Shown: positions 26,487-34,848 of the stretch, piece by piece | How the letters are laid out: the number at the start of each line of letters is the position of its first letter | How positions within the stretch are numbered: position 1 is the stretch's first letter | Assembly (NCBI GenBank): GCA_037444575.1 | Contig: JBBIME010000005.1 | Span: 327,102 to 391,101, forward strand | Reading direction: 5' to 3' | Source of the DNA: Bacteriovorax sp037444575 | GTDB lineage: Bacteria > Bdellovibrionota > Bacteriovoracia > Bacteriovoracales > Bacteriovoracaceae | Length of the DNA stretch: 64,000 nt | The notes under the pieces: generated by a model | The model's database searches: none | What the model was told of the DNA's origin: nothing | The model's input: the letters and a program-made list of their open reading frames with translations, nothing else | Position numbers and translations under genes: made by a program

Positions 26487-27836
26487 CTAATTATCTGCTG
26501 AGATTTTCTTGGCCCACTCGATTACTTGTCTTTGCTCATCAAGTAACGCGTCCGTCGGATACTCCGCAAGTCTCTTCAAATCTTCTACATAATCAATATC
26601 AAAGTTTTTATCGAGATATAGAAAATGAGATTTGCCCAGTTTTTGAATAAGTGCAGTTGCAGTTTCTTCGCTTGAATAAGGGATGGAATTCCAAACAGCG
26701 CGTTCAATAATTCCTCTTCCGCCGAATAAATAAAAGCCGCCGTCGTCTGTTTCACCCAATATATATTCAGATGAAGAAGTCAGTTTAAACTGAGCGCGAA
26801 GTAGTTCTTTGTAATTGAGATGAGGGAGATCGGCGCCAATTAGAAAAACTTTCTTATGTTGTTTTTGAAGTTTAGCGTAGACACTGGATAGTCTCTCACC
26901 GAGACCACCGCTTCCTTGCGGAATTGTTTTAAAGCTATTCCATAAAGGATTTGTAAGTTGGTCTTTTTCAGCTACTGCCCAATAGGCTTCAATTTTTCCT
27001 TCGCTTTTTTGAATGGCCTGGGCGACAACAGCATAAGTGGCCTTAAGAGAAAGTTTGTAAAATTCTTCTGCTTTTTCTTGTCCGATACTTGCAGCTAATC
27101 TGCTTTTCACAGGAGAGAAGCCTGGTGTTTTAACAAAAATTGCAATCGCAGAAGTATGCTTTCTTCTGTTTTTTAATCGGAGATATTTAATCCACTGAGG
27201 AAATGCTTGTTTGTAAGTAAGAATCACATGGCGAACGGTTGTTGTAATCCACCCCAAATTTTTATATTTTCTTGCGCTCGTAAAAAGTTCAGCATAGGCT
27301 GGCAAGACGGGAACACCTCGTTGATGAGCTTTCCAAATAAAGAGATGGTCTTCCCCATAGCGGGCCAATTCATCAAACATTCCCAGGGAAAAGAATGTTC
27401 TTCTGGCCATGAAAAAGCCTTGATCACCAAATGGCATCTTCAACAGATGAGAACGCCAATAAGCACCGATACTATTTAGTATCATCAAACGCGGGCCATC
27501 TGTTAAAAAGTTCAGGTCAAAAAAGTAAATGGCCTCGGAGTTTTCTTTTAGTTTTGTCTCAATCTTTTGAATAGATCTATTGGAGAGTCTGGAGTCAGCA
27601 TGCAAAAACCAAATGTAGGTGTTCGTTGCCACCTTTGCACCATGGTTTAACTGTCTAGCGCGACCTTCTTTTGAGTACTCAAAGCGTACGCGAGGATTAT
27701 CTGATTTAATATGTTCAAAATCAGGACCAACTAAAATAATTTCAAATTCACCTTGAATAGAAAGAAGTTCAGCAAGGAGATCTTGCCAAAAGTTTTCTTG
27801 GTGTTTTGCAGGAATGACGATGCTTAAATCGTTCAT
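26487..27836 (-). CDS. Fused family 2 glycosyltransferase and DUF2064 nucleotidyltransferase-like protein
   Basis: 449 residues made of two modules. Residues 1-225 are a GT-A glycosyltransferase of the type named TIGR04283 (SIVIPAKHQE ... WFLHADSRL ... FGDQGFF). Residues about 229-440 are a DUF2064 / TIGR04282 GT-A domain (IFVKTPGFSPVKSRLA ... LIGADLPHL ... LGETDDGGFYLFG). In many bacteria the two are separate genes next to arsM/arsS-like genes. The start ATG directly follows the upstream stop (TAA-ATG), showing coupling to the ArsM-like gene. Inferred role: sugar transfer in arsenosugar or related metabolite synthesis. Confidence 0.82.
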   Translation of the reverse strand: MNDLSIVIPAKHQENFWQDLLAELLSIQGEFEIILVGPDFEHIKSDNPRVRFEYSKEGRARQLNHGAKVATNTYIWFLHADSRLSNRSIQKIETKLKENSEAIYFFDLNFLTDGPRLMILNSIGAYWRSHLLKMPFGDQGFFMARRTFFSLGMFDELARYGEDHLFIWKAHQRGVPVLPAYAELFTSARKYKNLGWITTTVRHVILTYKQAFPQWIKYLRLKNRRKHTSAIAIFVKTPGFSPVKSRLAASIGQEKAEEFYKLSLKATYAVVAQAIQKSEGKIEAYWAVAEKDQLTNPLWNSFKTIPQGSGGLGERLSSVYAKLQKQHKKVFLIGADLPHLNYKELLRAQFKLTSSSEYILGETDDGGFYLFGGRGIIERAVWNSIPYSSEETATALIQKLGKSHFLYLDKNFDIDYVEDLKRLAEYPTDALLDEQRQVIEWAKKISADN

Positions 27837-28883
27837 TTAGCAACAAGCACCGGTTGAACAATCTTGATCATTCGCTGTCGCACTTGCTGGAGCGCAATCA
27901 AAGAGCCCTAAATGATTTTCTTTATTGCCAACCACTTTAAAATGTTTTTTATAGTGAGTCTGGCTAATCATATCGGCCGTATTTCCACACACCAACATCG
28001 GTTTGTTGGTTTCAAAGAGATGATGATCATCAAGCGCGAACTTGTGAAGACATTCAGGAATTGTTCCTAGATAATAAGCAACCTGGCCGAAATCTTCACA
28101 GCGATCTTCGAGATTTAGTTTAAAAGCACGAACAGTTATGGAATAGAACTGTATATTGCCAGTGCGTTTAGCTATTTCTTTATCGTTTACTTCAATTTTA
28201 GTTTTGCTCATGCTTCTATAATCAGCACAGCCAACCTCAGACATCATTCTTCTAAAGTCTTCAGTGTAAAGGGCGCCACCCAGGCATTCGCCCAAGATGA
28301 CTTGGTCTTCTGTTAGCGCCTTTGGAATTCTTCTGTCAGAAAACACATCGGAGAAATAAAGTTCTCCACCTGGTTTTAGCACGCGAAAAATTTCTTCGAA
28401 AACTTTTTTCTTGTTAGGGGATAAGTTGATCACACAATTTGATATAACCAGATCGACAGAGTTTTCAGCGATTCCTGCAGATTTTAAATCTTCGATATAT
28501 CCTTTTACAAAAGTAATATTGGATTCATGATATCCAAAGGCTTTTTTATGAAAGTCCTGATGTCTTCGAGCAACTTCTAATTGCTCGTCCGTCATATCGA
28601 CGCCGATAACTTTTCCTTTTGGGCCCACTAGCTTTGATAGAATATAACAGTCTCGTCCAGATCCGCTTCCTAAATCCAATACGGTTTTTCCTTCCAGGTC
28701 TAAAAAGGGAATAGGTGAGCCACAACCATAAAACTTGGTCACCACTTCATCGTGGATTAATTTTAAAATATCACGAAGATGAACTGGAATGGATTCCGCT
28801 GAACAACAAGCTGAAGTCTTCAAGTCATTGTTCGTTTTTAAAATTTTTCCGTAATACTCTTTAATGCTATCAATGCTATTCAT
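27837..28883 (-). CDS. arsM: Arsenite S-adenosylmethionine methyltransferase, ArsM-like
   Basis: 348 residues. The SAM-binding motif is DLGSGSGRD (70-78). Cysteines at 26, 54, 150 and 200 have spacings that match the four conserved ArsM cysteines: 26 to 54 is 28 residues, and 150 to 200 is 50, as in characterised ArsM enzymes. The contexts SNCVINLS and GECLGG are typical. A C-terminal extension ends in CSTGACC, which may bind arsenic or metal. ATG at 28883 with AGGAAG upstream, 9 bases after the radical SAM gene. It methylates As(III) stepwise; here the product probably feeds arsenosugar synthesis. Confidence 0.88.
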   Translation of the reverse strand: MNSIDSIKEYYGKILKTNNDLKTSACCSAESIPVHLRDILKLIHDEVVTKFYGCGSPIPFLDLEGKTVLDLGSGSGRDCYILSKLVGPKGKVIGVDMTDEQLEVARRHQDFHKKAFGYHESNITFVKGYIEDLKSAGIAENSVDLVISNCVINLSPNKKKVFEEIFRVLKPGGELYFSDVFSDRRIPKALTEDQVILGECLGGALYTEDFRRMMSEVGCADYRSMSKTKIEVNDKEIAKRTGNIQFYSITVRAFKLNLEDRCEDFGQVAYYLGTIPECLHKFALDDHHLFETNKPMLVCGNTADMISQTHYKKHFKVVGNKENHLGLFDCAPASATANDQDCSTGACC

Positions 28884-28891
28884 AAAACTTC

Positions 28892-29851
28892 CTATGCTAG
28901 TGCTCCTCCGCAAGAACTTCCTGCGCCAGCCGTGCAGCCATAGCAGTGATCCGCAAGAGCAATTTTTTTATTACTTAAATCTTCAAAACGGTTTATGTCC
29001 CACAAATTTGTTTTTTTATCATTGGCTGGAATCTCCAGCATCTGATTAAAATCGCAATCGTAAATTTGTCCATCCCACCCGATAGATACAAGTGTCTTGC
29101 ACATAACTTCGTTAGCAGCCTGTGAATTAAAATTATTAACTAAAAGATTCATATACTCAACATACTTTCCCTGGCGATGAAGATCATCCAGAAACCTTTT
29201 AATTGGCATATTGGTAATGGTGTAGAGTCTGTTGAACTCAAGATTAAAATATTGTTTTAATTCTCTTTTATAATCAGCTTCAAGCTTCGTTTGAGCTCCC
29301 GGAAGAAAAGCTCCACCTGGGTTGTAGACTAAATCAAGAAGCAGTCCTGTCCCTGAAATTCCAAACCCTAAAGAATTTAATTTCTTTAGGCCCTCAATAC
29401 TTTTGTCAAAAACGCCATTTCCTCTTTGTTTGTCGACATTGTTTTTTGTATAGCAAGGCATAGAGGCGATGACATGGACTTTTTGTTCTTTGAAAAAATC
29501 TGGAATATCTTCAAAACCCGCTTCAAAGAAGATAGTAAGATTGCAACGGATGAGGACTTCTAAATTCATTAAACGAGCGGCCATCACTAGTTTTTTGAAG
29601 TGAGGATTCATCTCTGGTGCTCCACCCGTGATATCGATGGTTTTTAGAGTTGGAGAGAGTTTCATCAGATCGATTATTCGATCAAGGGTTTTCTCTTCCA
29701 TAATTTCAGATCGAAGAGGCCCTGCTTCTACATGACAGTGAAGACAGGCTTGATTGCAGAGTTTCCCCATATTGATTTGCAAAGTATCAATCGAAACTCT
29801 TGTGAGATCTATTTTGTGTTCTTGAATTTTTTTTTCAAATGATAAAATCAA
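28892..29851 (-). CDS. arsS: Radical SAM protein, ArsS family
   Basis: 319 residues. The radical SAM cluster motif is CNQACLHC (Cys32, 36, 39). The C-terminal region ends with HCYGCTAGAGSSCGG, typical of the ArsS family, whose second half is the DUF3641 domain. ArsS-family enzymes are linked to attaching a deoxyadenosyl group to dimethylarsenical during arsenosugar formation. The initiation codon appears to be TTG at 29851; no ATG lies upstream in frame, and the next internal Met would cut close to the cluster. It is first in the three-gene minus-strand operon. Confidence 0.87.
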   Translation of the reverse strand: MILSFEKKIQEHKIDLTRVSIDTLQINMGKLCNQACLHCHVEAGPLRSEIMEEKTLDRIIDLMKLSPTLKTIDITGGAPEMNPHFKKLVMAARLMNLEVLIRCNLTIFFEAGFEDIPDFFKEQKVHVIASMPCYTKNNVDKQRGNGVFDKSIEGLKKLNSLGFGISGTGLLLDLVYNPGGAFLPGAQTKLEADYKRELKQYFNLEFNRLYTITNMPIKRFLDDLHRQGKYVEYMNLLVNNFNSQAANEVMCKTLVSIGWDGQIYDCDFNQMLEIPANDKKTNLWDINRFEDLSNKKIALADHCYGCTAGAGSSCGGALA

Positions 29852-29861
29852 AGCTCATACC

Positions 29862-31028
29862 CTATGTTTTTTTAAAAATGATTTCTGCAATTTCAGAGTT
29901 AACCATAAATCTATTTGGCGGTCCCCAGAATCCTGTACCACTATGGACGTATACATTCATGCCTTCATGATTGTTGAGTCCTCTCACGTAAGGCTGCACG
30001 AGCATAACGATAATATTCCATGGAAAACCTTGGCCGCCATGAGTGTGTCCTGAAAGTTGAGTGTGAAATCCTTCTTTGCATGCTTTAAAACAAGCATTCG
30101 GTTGATGGGCAAGAAGAATTTTATAAGCCTCAGAGGGAATACCTGCTGCGGCTTTTTTGTGATCTGTCTTATTACTTCTATCAAGTCTCACGCTTGTTGG
30201 ATCATTAACACCCGCGAGGTAAAAATCAGTATCATTGTGAGACAGTTTTATGTTTTCATTAATGAGGGGCTTCATTCCTGCATTTTTTGTCCATTCGATC
30301 CATTCATCCGCATACCAATAGTATTCGTGATTGCCTGTAACAAAATAAGTTCCCAGTCGAGATTTAAAGTTAAGGAAAGGTGCAAGGTCATCTTGCACAT
30401 AACTTACTTGTCCGTCGATCATGTCTCCTGTGATTGTCACGAGATCGGGATTCAGTGCGTTTACTTTTTCTACAAGCATTTCACAAAATTCCTTTTTTAA
30501 CGTTGGCCCTATATGGATATCAGACAACTGAACTATTTTTAAGCCGTCTAAATTTTCATGCTCTTTGGGAAGAGGAATGTGGACTGTGTTTACTTGGGGA
30601 TTGAAAGAATTGGCAAATCCAACCCCAGAAATCATTGTACTGGTGGCAATTCCGGTAATGGCCAGATTCTTTTTGAAAAAATTTCTTCTAGAGTGATCGA
30701 TATCAACATGATGAGGACGATGAAAAAATTTATCGAACAAATTTCTGATATCGAGGAGAATAAAAACAAGAATAAATAACCCCAAAAAGCCCAGCAGAAC
30801 ATAGCTTGCGTTCATTAAAAAATAGAAAAAAGAATTTTTAATGTAAGAGTTTTGTAAACGATAAATGAATCTAAAAAATCCACAGAACAAAAAAAGAAAA
30901 TCAAATGCCCAAATCCACTTTGGATTTATTTGAAATAGGTTTACGAAGTTGCGCTTGAAATTATGCCTAATATATAGCCATAACAAAATTGAAACAATTG
31001 CCGATATAATCGTAGGTACTAAAGTCAT
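29862..31028 (-). CDS. Membrane-anchored calcineurin-like metallophosphoesterase (YkuE/YaeI type)
   Basis: 388 residues. Four membrane helices occupy the first 120 residues, then a twin-Arg-like SRRNFFKKN stretch and a fifth hydrophobic segment. The phosphoesterase domain has LSDIHIGP, TGDMIDG, TGNHEYYW and SGHTHGGQ, which hold all the metal ligands. Related proteins hydrolyse phosphodiester or phosphate groups of envelope lipids on the outer face of the inner membrane. It lies 10 bases upstream of arsS on the same strand and might be cotranscribed, but a functional link is not evident. Confidence 0.87.
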   Translation of the reverse strand: MTLVPTIISAIVSILLWLYIRHNFKRNFVNLFQINPKWIWAFDFLFLFCGFFRFIYRLQNSYIKNSFFYFLMNASYVLLGFLGLFILVFILLDIRNLFDKFFHRPHHVDIDHSRRNFFKKNLAITGIATSTMISGVGFANSFNPQVNTVHIPLPKEHENLDGLKIVQLSDIHIGPTLKKEFCEMLVEKVNALNPDLVTITGDMIDGQVSYVQDDLAPFLNFKSRLGTYFVTGNHEYYWYADEWIEWTKNAGMKPLINENIKLSHNDTDFYLAGVNDPTSVRLDRSNKTDHKKAAAGIPSEAYKILLAHQPNACFKACKEGFHTQLSGHTHGGQGFPWNIIVMLVQPYVRGLNNHEGMNVYVHSGTGFWGPPNRFMVNSEIAEIIFKKT

Positions 31029-31075
31029 CCATTTATTATAATGAATAATTTTTAAGAATGAATTAAAATTACCTT

Positions 31076-32122
31076 ATGGAAAATAATGTCAATTCAGGAA
31101 GTCAAAGAGATGTGCTTATTATTGGAGCGGGACCCTCGGGGCTTAGCCTCGGTTATCATCTCCAAAAGTTAAAAGTTGATTATCTTATCCTTGAACAAAA
31201 CGACGCAGCTGGCTCTTCCTGGAGACAAATGCCAGACCATCTTCATCTGATAACATTATGGAAGTCTAATTATTTGTTAAAAGAAGACTTCGTTTTAAGT
31301 AACCCTAATAAGGCCCATAGCGCAAATGAGTTTGCTGATTACTTATCTCAATTTGCGGCCAATCATAAGTTAAATATTAAAACCCAAGTTAAGGTCGAAG
31401 AGGTTAAAAAAGAAAACGATCTCTTTAATCTTGTAACTTCAAAAGGAAATTTCAAGGCAAAACTAGTGGTAGATTGTCGAGGTTATTTCCATTTTCCATT
31501 CACACCAAACTATCCAGTGACCGGCACACCGCCGTTGATGATGCATTTTAAGGATTACAAAAATAAGCAGCAATTTGATCACTTTAAAAATATTCTGATC
31601 GTGGGCAAGCGCCTTTCGGGTGGACAACTTATCACCGAATTAGCGTCTACAAAAAATCATCGACTGTTTCTTTCAAGCAGGAGCAAAATCACCTTTAGCT
31701 CCCCACCTTTTTTTCTTAATCATTATCTTAGAAATCTGAATATCTATGAAGCCATCGCCAAAAAACTTACTGGTAATTTAAAAAAAGAACTTCAGGTACC
31801 AATGAATTCTTCGGTATTAAAAATTATCGAAGATGAAGTAGATCTCGTCGGAGATATCTTAAAAATTGAAGACAAGAAAGTTACATTCACCGATGGAAAA
31901 AGTGCAGAGATCGATGCCATTATATTTGCCACAGGATTTAAGCCTCTCAAAGTTCACTTAAAAGATGATTTTGAATCTCAAGAGATGGAAGGACTATTTT
32001 ATCTAGGCCGAGGTTCTCAGCGCAATTTCACCAGCAGATTTATAAGAGGTATTCGAGAAGATGCCAACGTTCTCGGCAATCTAATTTTAGGAAGGCTCGC
32101 TTCAAGCAATAAATCCCAATAG
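31076..32122 (+). CDS. FAD/NAD(P)-binding oxidoreductase, flavin monooxygenase-like
   Basis: 348 residues. The FAD-binding GAGPSGLSLGYHL motif lies at residues about 17-29, and a second nucleotide-binding turn at ILIVGKRLSGGQ. The ATGF motif (IIFATGFKPL) is typical of FMO and CzcO-like flavoproteins. Substrate unknown. ArsO-type arsenic-linked flavoproteins share this size and fold, so a link to the nearby arsenical genes is possible but unproven. Its last 106 bases overlap the end of the convergent membrane-protein gene. Confidence 0.78.
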   Translation: MENNVNSGSQRDVLIIGAGPSGLSLGYHLQKLKVDYLILEQNDAAGSSWRQMPDHLHLITLWKSNYLLKEDFVLSNPNKAHSANEFADYLSQFAANHKLNIKTQVKVEEVKKENDLFNLVTSKGNFKAKLVVDCRGYFHFPFTPNYPVTGTPPLMMHFKDYKNKQQFDHFKNILIVGKRLSGGQLITELASTKNHRLFLSSRSKITFSSPPFFLNHYLRNLNIYEAIAKKLTGNLKKELQVPMNSSVLKIIEDEVDLVGDILKIEDKKVTFTDGKSAEIDAIIFATGFKPLKVHLKDDFESQEMEGLFYLGRGSQRNFTSRFIRGIREDANVLGNLILGRLASSNKSQ

Positions 32123-33006
32123 AAGTATGATCCAAGCGGAAAAAGAAAGAGCAGAAGAATCGCTCGGTCAACAAGACTTGCTAAAAGAGCTGTTTCAAAT
32201 TGAATTCCATATTGTTGAGCAATGTAAGCCGTGGCCATTTCTTTTACACCAATATTTCCTGGCAATATTTGAAAGAATGAAGAAGCTAAAAGAATCAAGC
32301 TGATTTCAAAAGAATCTAAGAGGTGAATATTTACATCAATCGCTTTAAAGGAAAGATAAACTTTAACAGGGTAGAGAATAAACATTCCAAGATAGGCTGA
32401 AATAGAAACGATTACGATTTTTTTATCAGCAAGATATTTTTTAGGAGAATATTTTCTTTCCATTTTTAGAAGACGCGTAAATAGTTCTGAAGCAAAAATG
32501 AGAAGAAAAGATGAAATCGTTAAGGCTACAAAAAGAGATTCGAGTGCAATGAAAACAAGATTATGTTTATTTAAGAAGAAGTGACAGTAGATTGTCCCGA
32601 CTATTCCTAGAAGAGAAAAACCTGTCAAGACAACAGCAAGTCCCATAGAGAGAAATTCTCTTATTTCCAGCCCCTTTTTTTCATTGATGTACATCATGCG
32701 TATAGCAGTTCCACCTTTTGCCGGAAGAAGCATGTTGAAAAGTTCAGAAACTGTACAAAGGCCAAACCATTCTTTTGGTTTTAAGTGGATATTGTGTTTT
32801 TTTAACGGATAGAAATGGGTGATTCCAAGAAGGAGATAATTGAATGCATGAATGCTTACCAAAAGTAAAATAAGCCCCATGTTAATGGATTTGATTTTTG
32901 CAAATGATGAACTGTGTTTATAAACATAAAAACCCAGACCGATCAAAAGAGCGGCTGAAAGAATCAAAAGAATTCGATGATAAATTATCTTTGTTCTTTC
33001 GGTCAT
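32017..33006 (-). CDS. Flippase-like integral membrane protein (LPG_synthase_TM / UPF0104)
   Basis: 329 residues with about eight membrane helices. It has the family motifs LLPAKGGTAIRM (family form: P.G.GG...R) and FFQILPGNIGVKE (family form: P.P.G.G..E). Such proteins resemble the flippase domain of MprF and are often encoded with lipid or glycan genes. It overlaps the flavoprotein gene tail to tail by 106 bases and follows the hypothetical gene at 33009 by two bases. Confidence 0.82.
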   Translation of the reverse strand: MTERTKIIYHRILLILSAALLIGLGFYVYKHSSSFAKIKSINMGLILLLVSIHAFNYLLLGITHFYPLKKHNIHLKPKEWFGLCTVSELFNMLLPAKGGTAIRMMYINEKKGLEIREFLSMGLAVVLTGFSLLGIVGTIYCHFFLNKHNLVFIALESLFVALTISSFLLIFASELFTRLLKMERKYSPKKYLADKKIVIVSISAYLGMFILYPVKVYLSFKAIDVNIHLLDSFEISLILLASSFFQILPGNIGVKEMATAYIAQQYGIQFETALLASLVDRAILLLFLFPLGSYFYWDLLLEASLPKIRLPRTLASSRIPLINLLVKLR

Positions 33007-33008
33007 TA

Positions 33009-33626
33009 CTATCTCACCAGGATGTTTGGATTAAAAATTTTAAGAATGCGGTAATGGATGTTGAATAAACCAAAGATCCATCCATAGCGCCATCTTACTA
33101 TGCTGATATCGAAGTAAATATCTTTAAGAGATTTATTTCTCGTTTTATAAATTTCAAGCTCTAGTGTGGTGTTGTTTTTGTCGATTAATCCTTTCTCTAA
33201 TATTCCTTTAAGAAATGACTTCGGATTAGTTTTAAAAATTGAATGTTTTGGGATTTTTATTCCAATTCCTCTTTCCATAACCTGAAGAAGTCCCTGATGA
33301 CAGGTTGGAGTTCTTTTGTCTTTCATATCCATCAAGTATTGTTGAAAATTCAAAATATCGTTTTTTGAAATATTTTTAATTCGAATAAAAAGAGCTGCGC
33401 GTACATTATTTTTTCTTGATGGCTGCACTTTGCAGAGGTTGATACTAAAGCGAGGATGAAATTCAAGCTCACCGCAGATAATGAAGCAGTGATAATTAGT
33501 TGGAGAAAATCCAATAATCAGTTCGTTTTCAATATTTAATCTTTCACCGAAGTACCAAATGCCATCGTTTGAGCCATCGGCCTTAGTCACTTCATCGGAA
33601 ACATTAATAACATTTTCTTCTCTCAT
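33009..33626 (-). CDS. Hypothetical protein, 205 aa
   Basis: No family is recognised. The protein appears cytoplasmic and beta-rich in the first half, with a basic helical middle and a C-terminus containing aromatic residues (WRYGWIFGLFNIHYRI) that might associate with membrane. It precedes the flippase-like gene by two bases on the same strand, so the two are probably one operon. The start is supported only weakly by the upstream sequence. Confidence 0.55.
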   Translation of the reverse strand: MREENVINVSDEVTKADGSNDGIWYFGERLNIENELIIGFSPTNYHCFIICGELEFHPRFSINLCKVQPSRKNNVRAALFIRIKNISKNDILNFQQYLMDMKDKRTPTCHQGLLQVMERGIGIKIPKHSIFKTNPKSFLKGILEKGLIDKNNTTLELEIYKTRNKSLKDIYFDISIVRWRYGWIFGLFNIHYRILKIFNPNILVR

Positions 33627-33646
33627 TTTGCCAATGATAGAAGAGA

Positions 33647-33736
33647 TTGGGCCCCATCTACAGGGGCCTTGAACTTATTACTCGATAATCTGTAAAAGGA
33701 TTAGACATCTCTCTAAAGAGAGGTGGGGAGATCCTT
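33647..33736. other. Two inverted-repeat hairpins in the gap between two hypothetical genes
   Basis: The gap holds GGCCCC-N7-GGGGCC (33648-33667) and a nested structure AAGGAT ... CTCTCTAAAGAGAG ... ATCCTT (33696-33736). Neither is followed by a clear T-run on the minus strand, so they may be a weak terminator for 33755 or a leader structure for 33009. Confidence 0.4.
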
Positions 33737-33754
33737 GTAATTACAGCCGTTTAG

Positions 33755-34717
33755 TTAGCTGATCTTATCAAAGCATTTTTCTATCAATCGCTCAGCGATG
33801 GTGGGAAGCTTTTTGGAAGGGTCAAATCTGAACCCTTGATTCAGTTTTCTCAAATCTACAAAAAACATATTGCCTTTTTCACCACGCATGAGAACTCGCT
33901 TATCCGTAAATTTGGCCAGGAATCTTTCTGTCGGTTTGGTTGTCGTTCTTTCTCCAACATAAACTTTTTCTGTGAAGTACTTCTTGGTGATCGGACCTCT
34001 GCAAACTGTATTTCTACCTTCTTCTGTCAAGACTTTGTAGGTGTCATCCATCCAGTAACCAGTGATGGTGTTGGCCGATGGATAAGGTGATGGATTCCCC
34101 CAACCAATTCTATTTTTATTTCCATTAGTATTTGAGAACCATGGAAAAATAGTTCTCAAGAAACAAACAAATTCTAAATATTCCATACGATCGTAATTGC
34201 GATTTCTAAAAAGAGTCACCGGCTCACGCCCTTCTTCTTTTACAAAACGTTTGAAGGAATTTTGGAAATCTTTATTTGAAAAATGTGAGATAGCTTCTTT
34301 GAAATCATTAAATATCAGGTAGCCCCCATTGTAATGAACACAACCATGGATGTAATTGATGGCCGGAGGCATGCGATCTGGTTTCCCTTTTGGGAATTGA
34401 GGACTGCAAGCCGAAATCTCTGCCATTTCTCTCATGTAATTACCAACAGAGCAGACAATCTCTTCGTCGCTTGGGCCATCTGCAAATTCTTCGCTTCTGA
34501 CAGATTGAAAAATAATATTTTGTTTCCAGATAAAGTCGCCAGTTTCCGGATTGATTCCTGTAATTAAAGGGTGATCATGTTTTAACAAACCACCTGGCAT
34601 AGGGCGAACCCAGACCATATAAAAGACGTTAATGATTCCCCACGAATTGTGAAAAGTTAAGCGAGTCCAAACATGTGCAGCTGTTAAGATATCTAGCAGT
34701 TTTTGAAGTGAATTCAT
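33755..34717 (-). CDS. Hypothetical protein, about 320 aa
   Basis: No family is recognised. It has no signal peptide or membrane helix. Composition is rich in Trp, Tyr, Phe and Asn, with segments such as NNG-like turns, IHGCVHYNGGYLIFNDF and IGWGNPSPYPSANTITGYW. I chose the ATG at 34717 (MNSLQKLLDIL) over the ATG at 34735. It is divergent from the CLC transporter gene. Function unknown. Confidence 0.55.
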   Translation of the reverse strand: MNSLQKLLDILTAAHVWTRLTFHNSWGIINVFYMVWVRPMPGGLLKHDHPLITGINPETGDFIWKQNIIFQSVRSEEFADGPSDEEIVCSVGNYMREMAEISACSPQFPKGKPDRMPPAINYIHGCVHYNGGYLIFNDFKEAISHFSNKDFQNSFKRFVKEEGREPVTLFRNRNYDRMEYLEFVCFLRTIFPWFSNTNGNKNRIGWGNPSPYPSANTITGYWMDDTYKVLTEEGRNTVCRGPITKKYFTEKVYVGERTTTKPTERFLAKFTDKRVLMRGEKGNMFFVDLRKLNQGFRFDPSKKLPTIAERLIEKCFDKIS

Positions 34718-34848
34718 TTTTGCCTCTGACTCCATACAAAGTTAGACTTATTATATCTCATCTCGGCAGCGAATGAAGAATTTGGTAAAGTTTGCTGTTA
34801 GAATAAAAAGTAACAAGACAAATGAGTTAATTTACGTAAAAATATTCT

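Noticed and set aside
31076..32122. Assigning the flavoprotein as the arsenic-linked ArsO
   Set aside because: It shares the fold and lies near ars-like genes, but is on the other strand behind a metallophosphoesterase, and I see no ArsO-specific motif.
33647..33736. Rho-independent terminator for the hypothetical gene at 33755
   Set aside because: Stems are clear but no T-run follows on the minus strand, so it is listed only as a hairpin region.
34740..34848. Possible fluoride riboswitch before the CLC transporter
   Set aside because: The conserved GG-GATGG start, the pseudoknot pairs and a terminator hairpin are not present; the region is simple AT-rich sequence.
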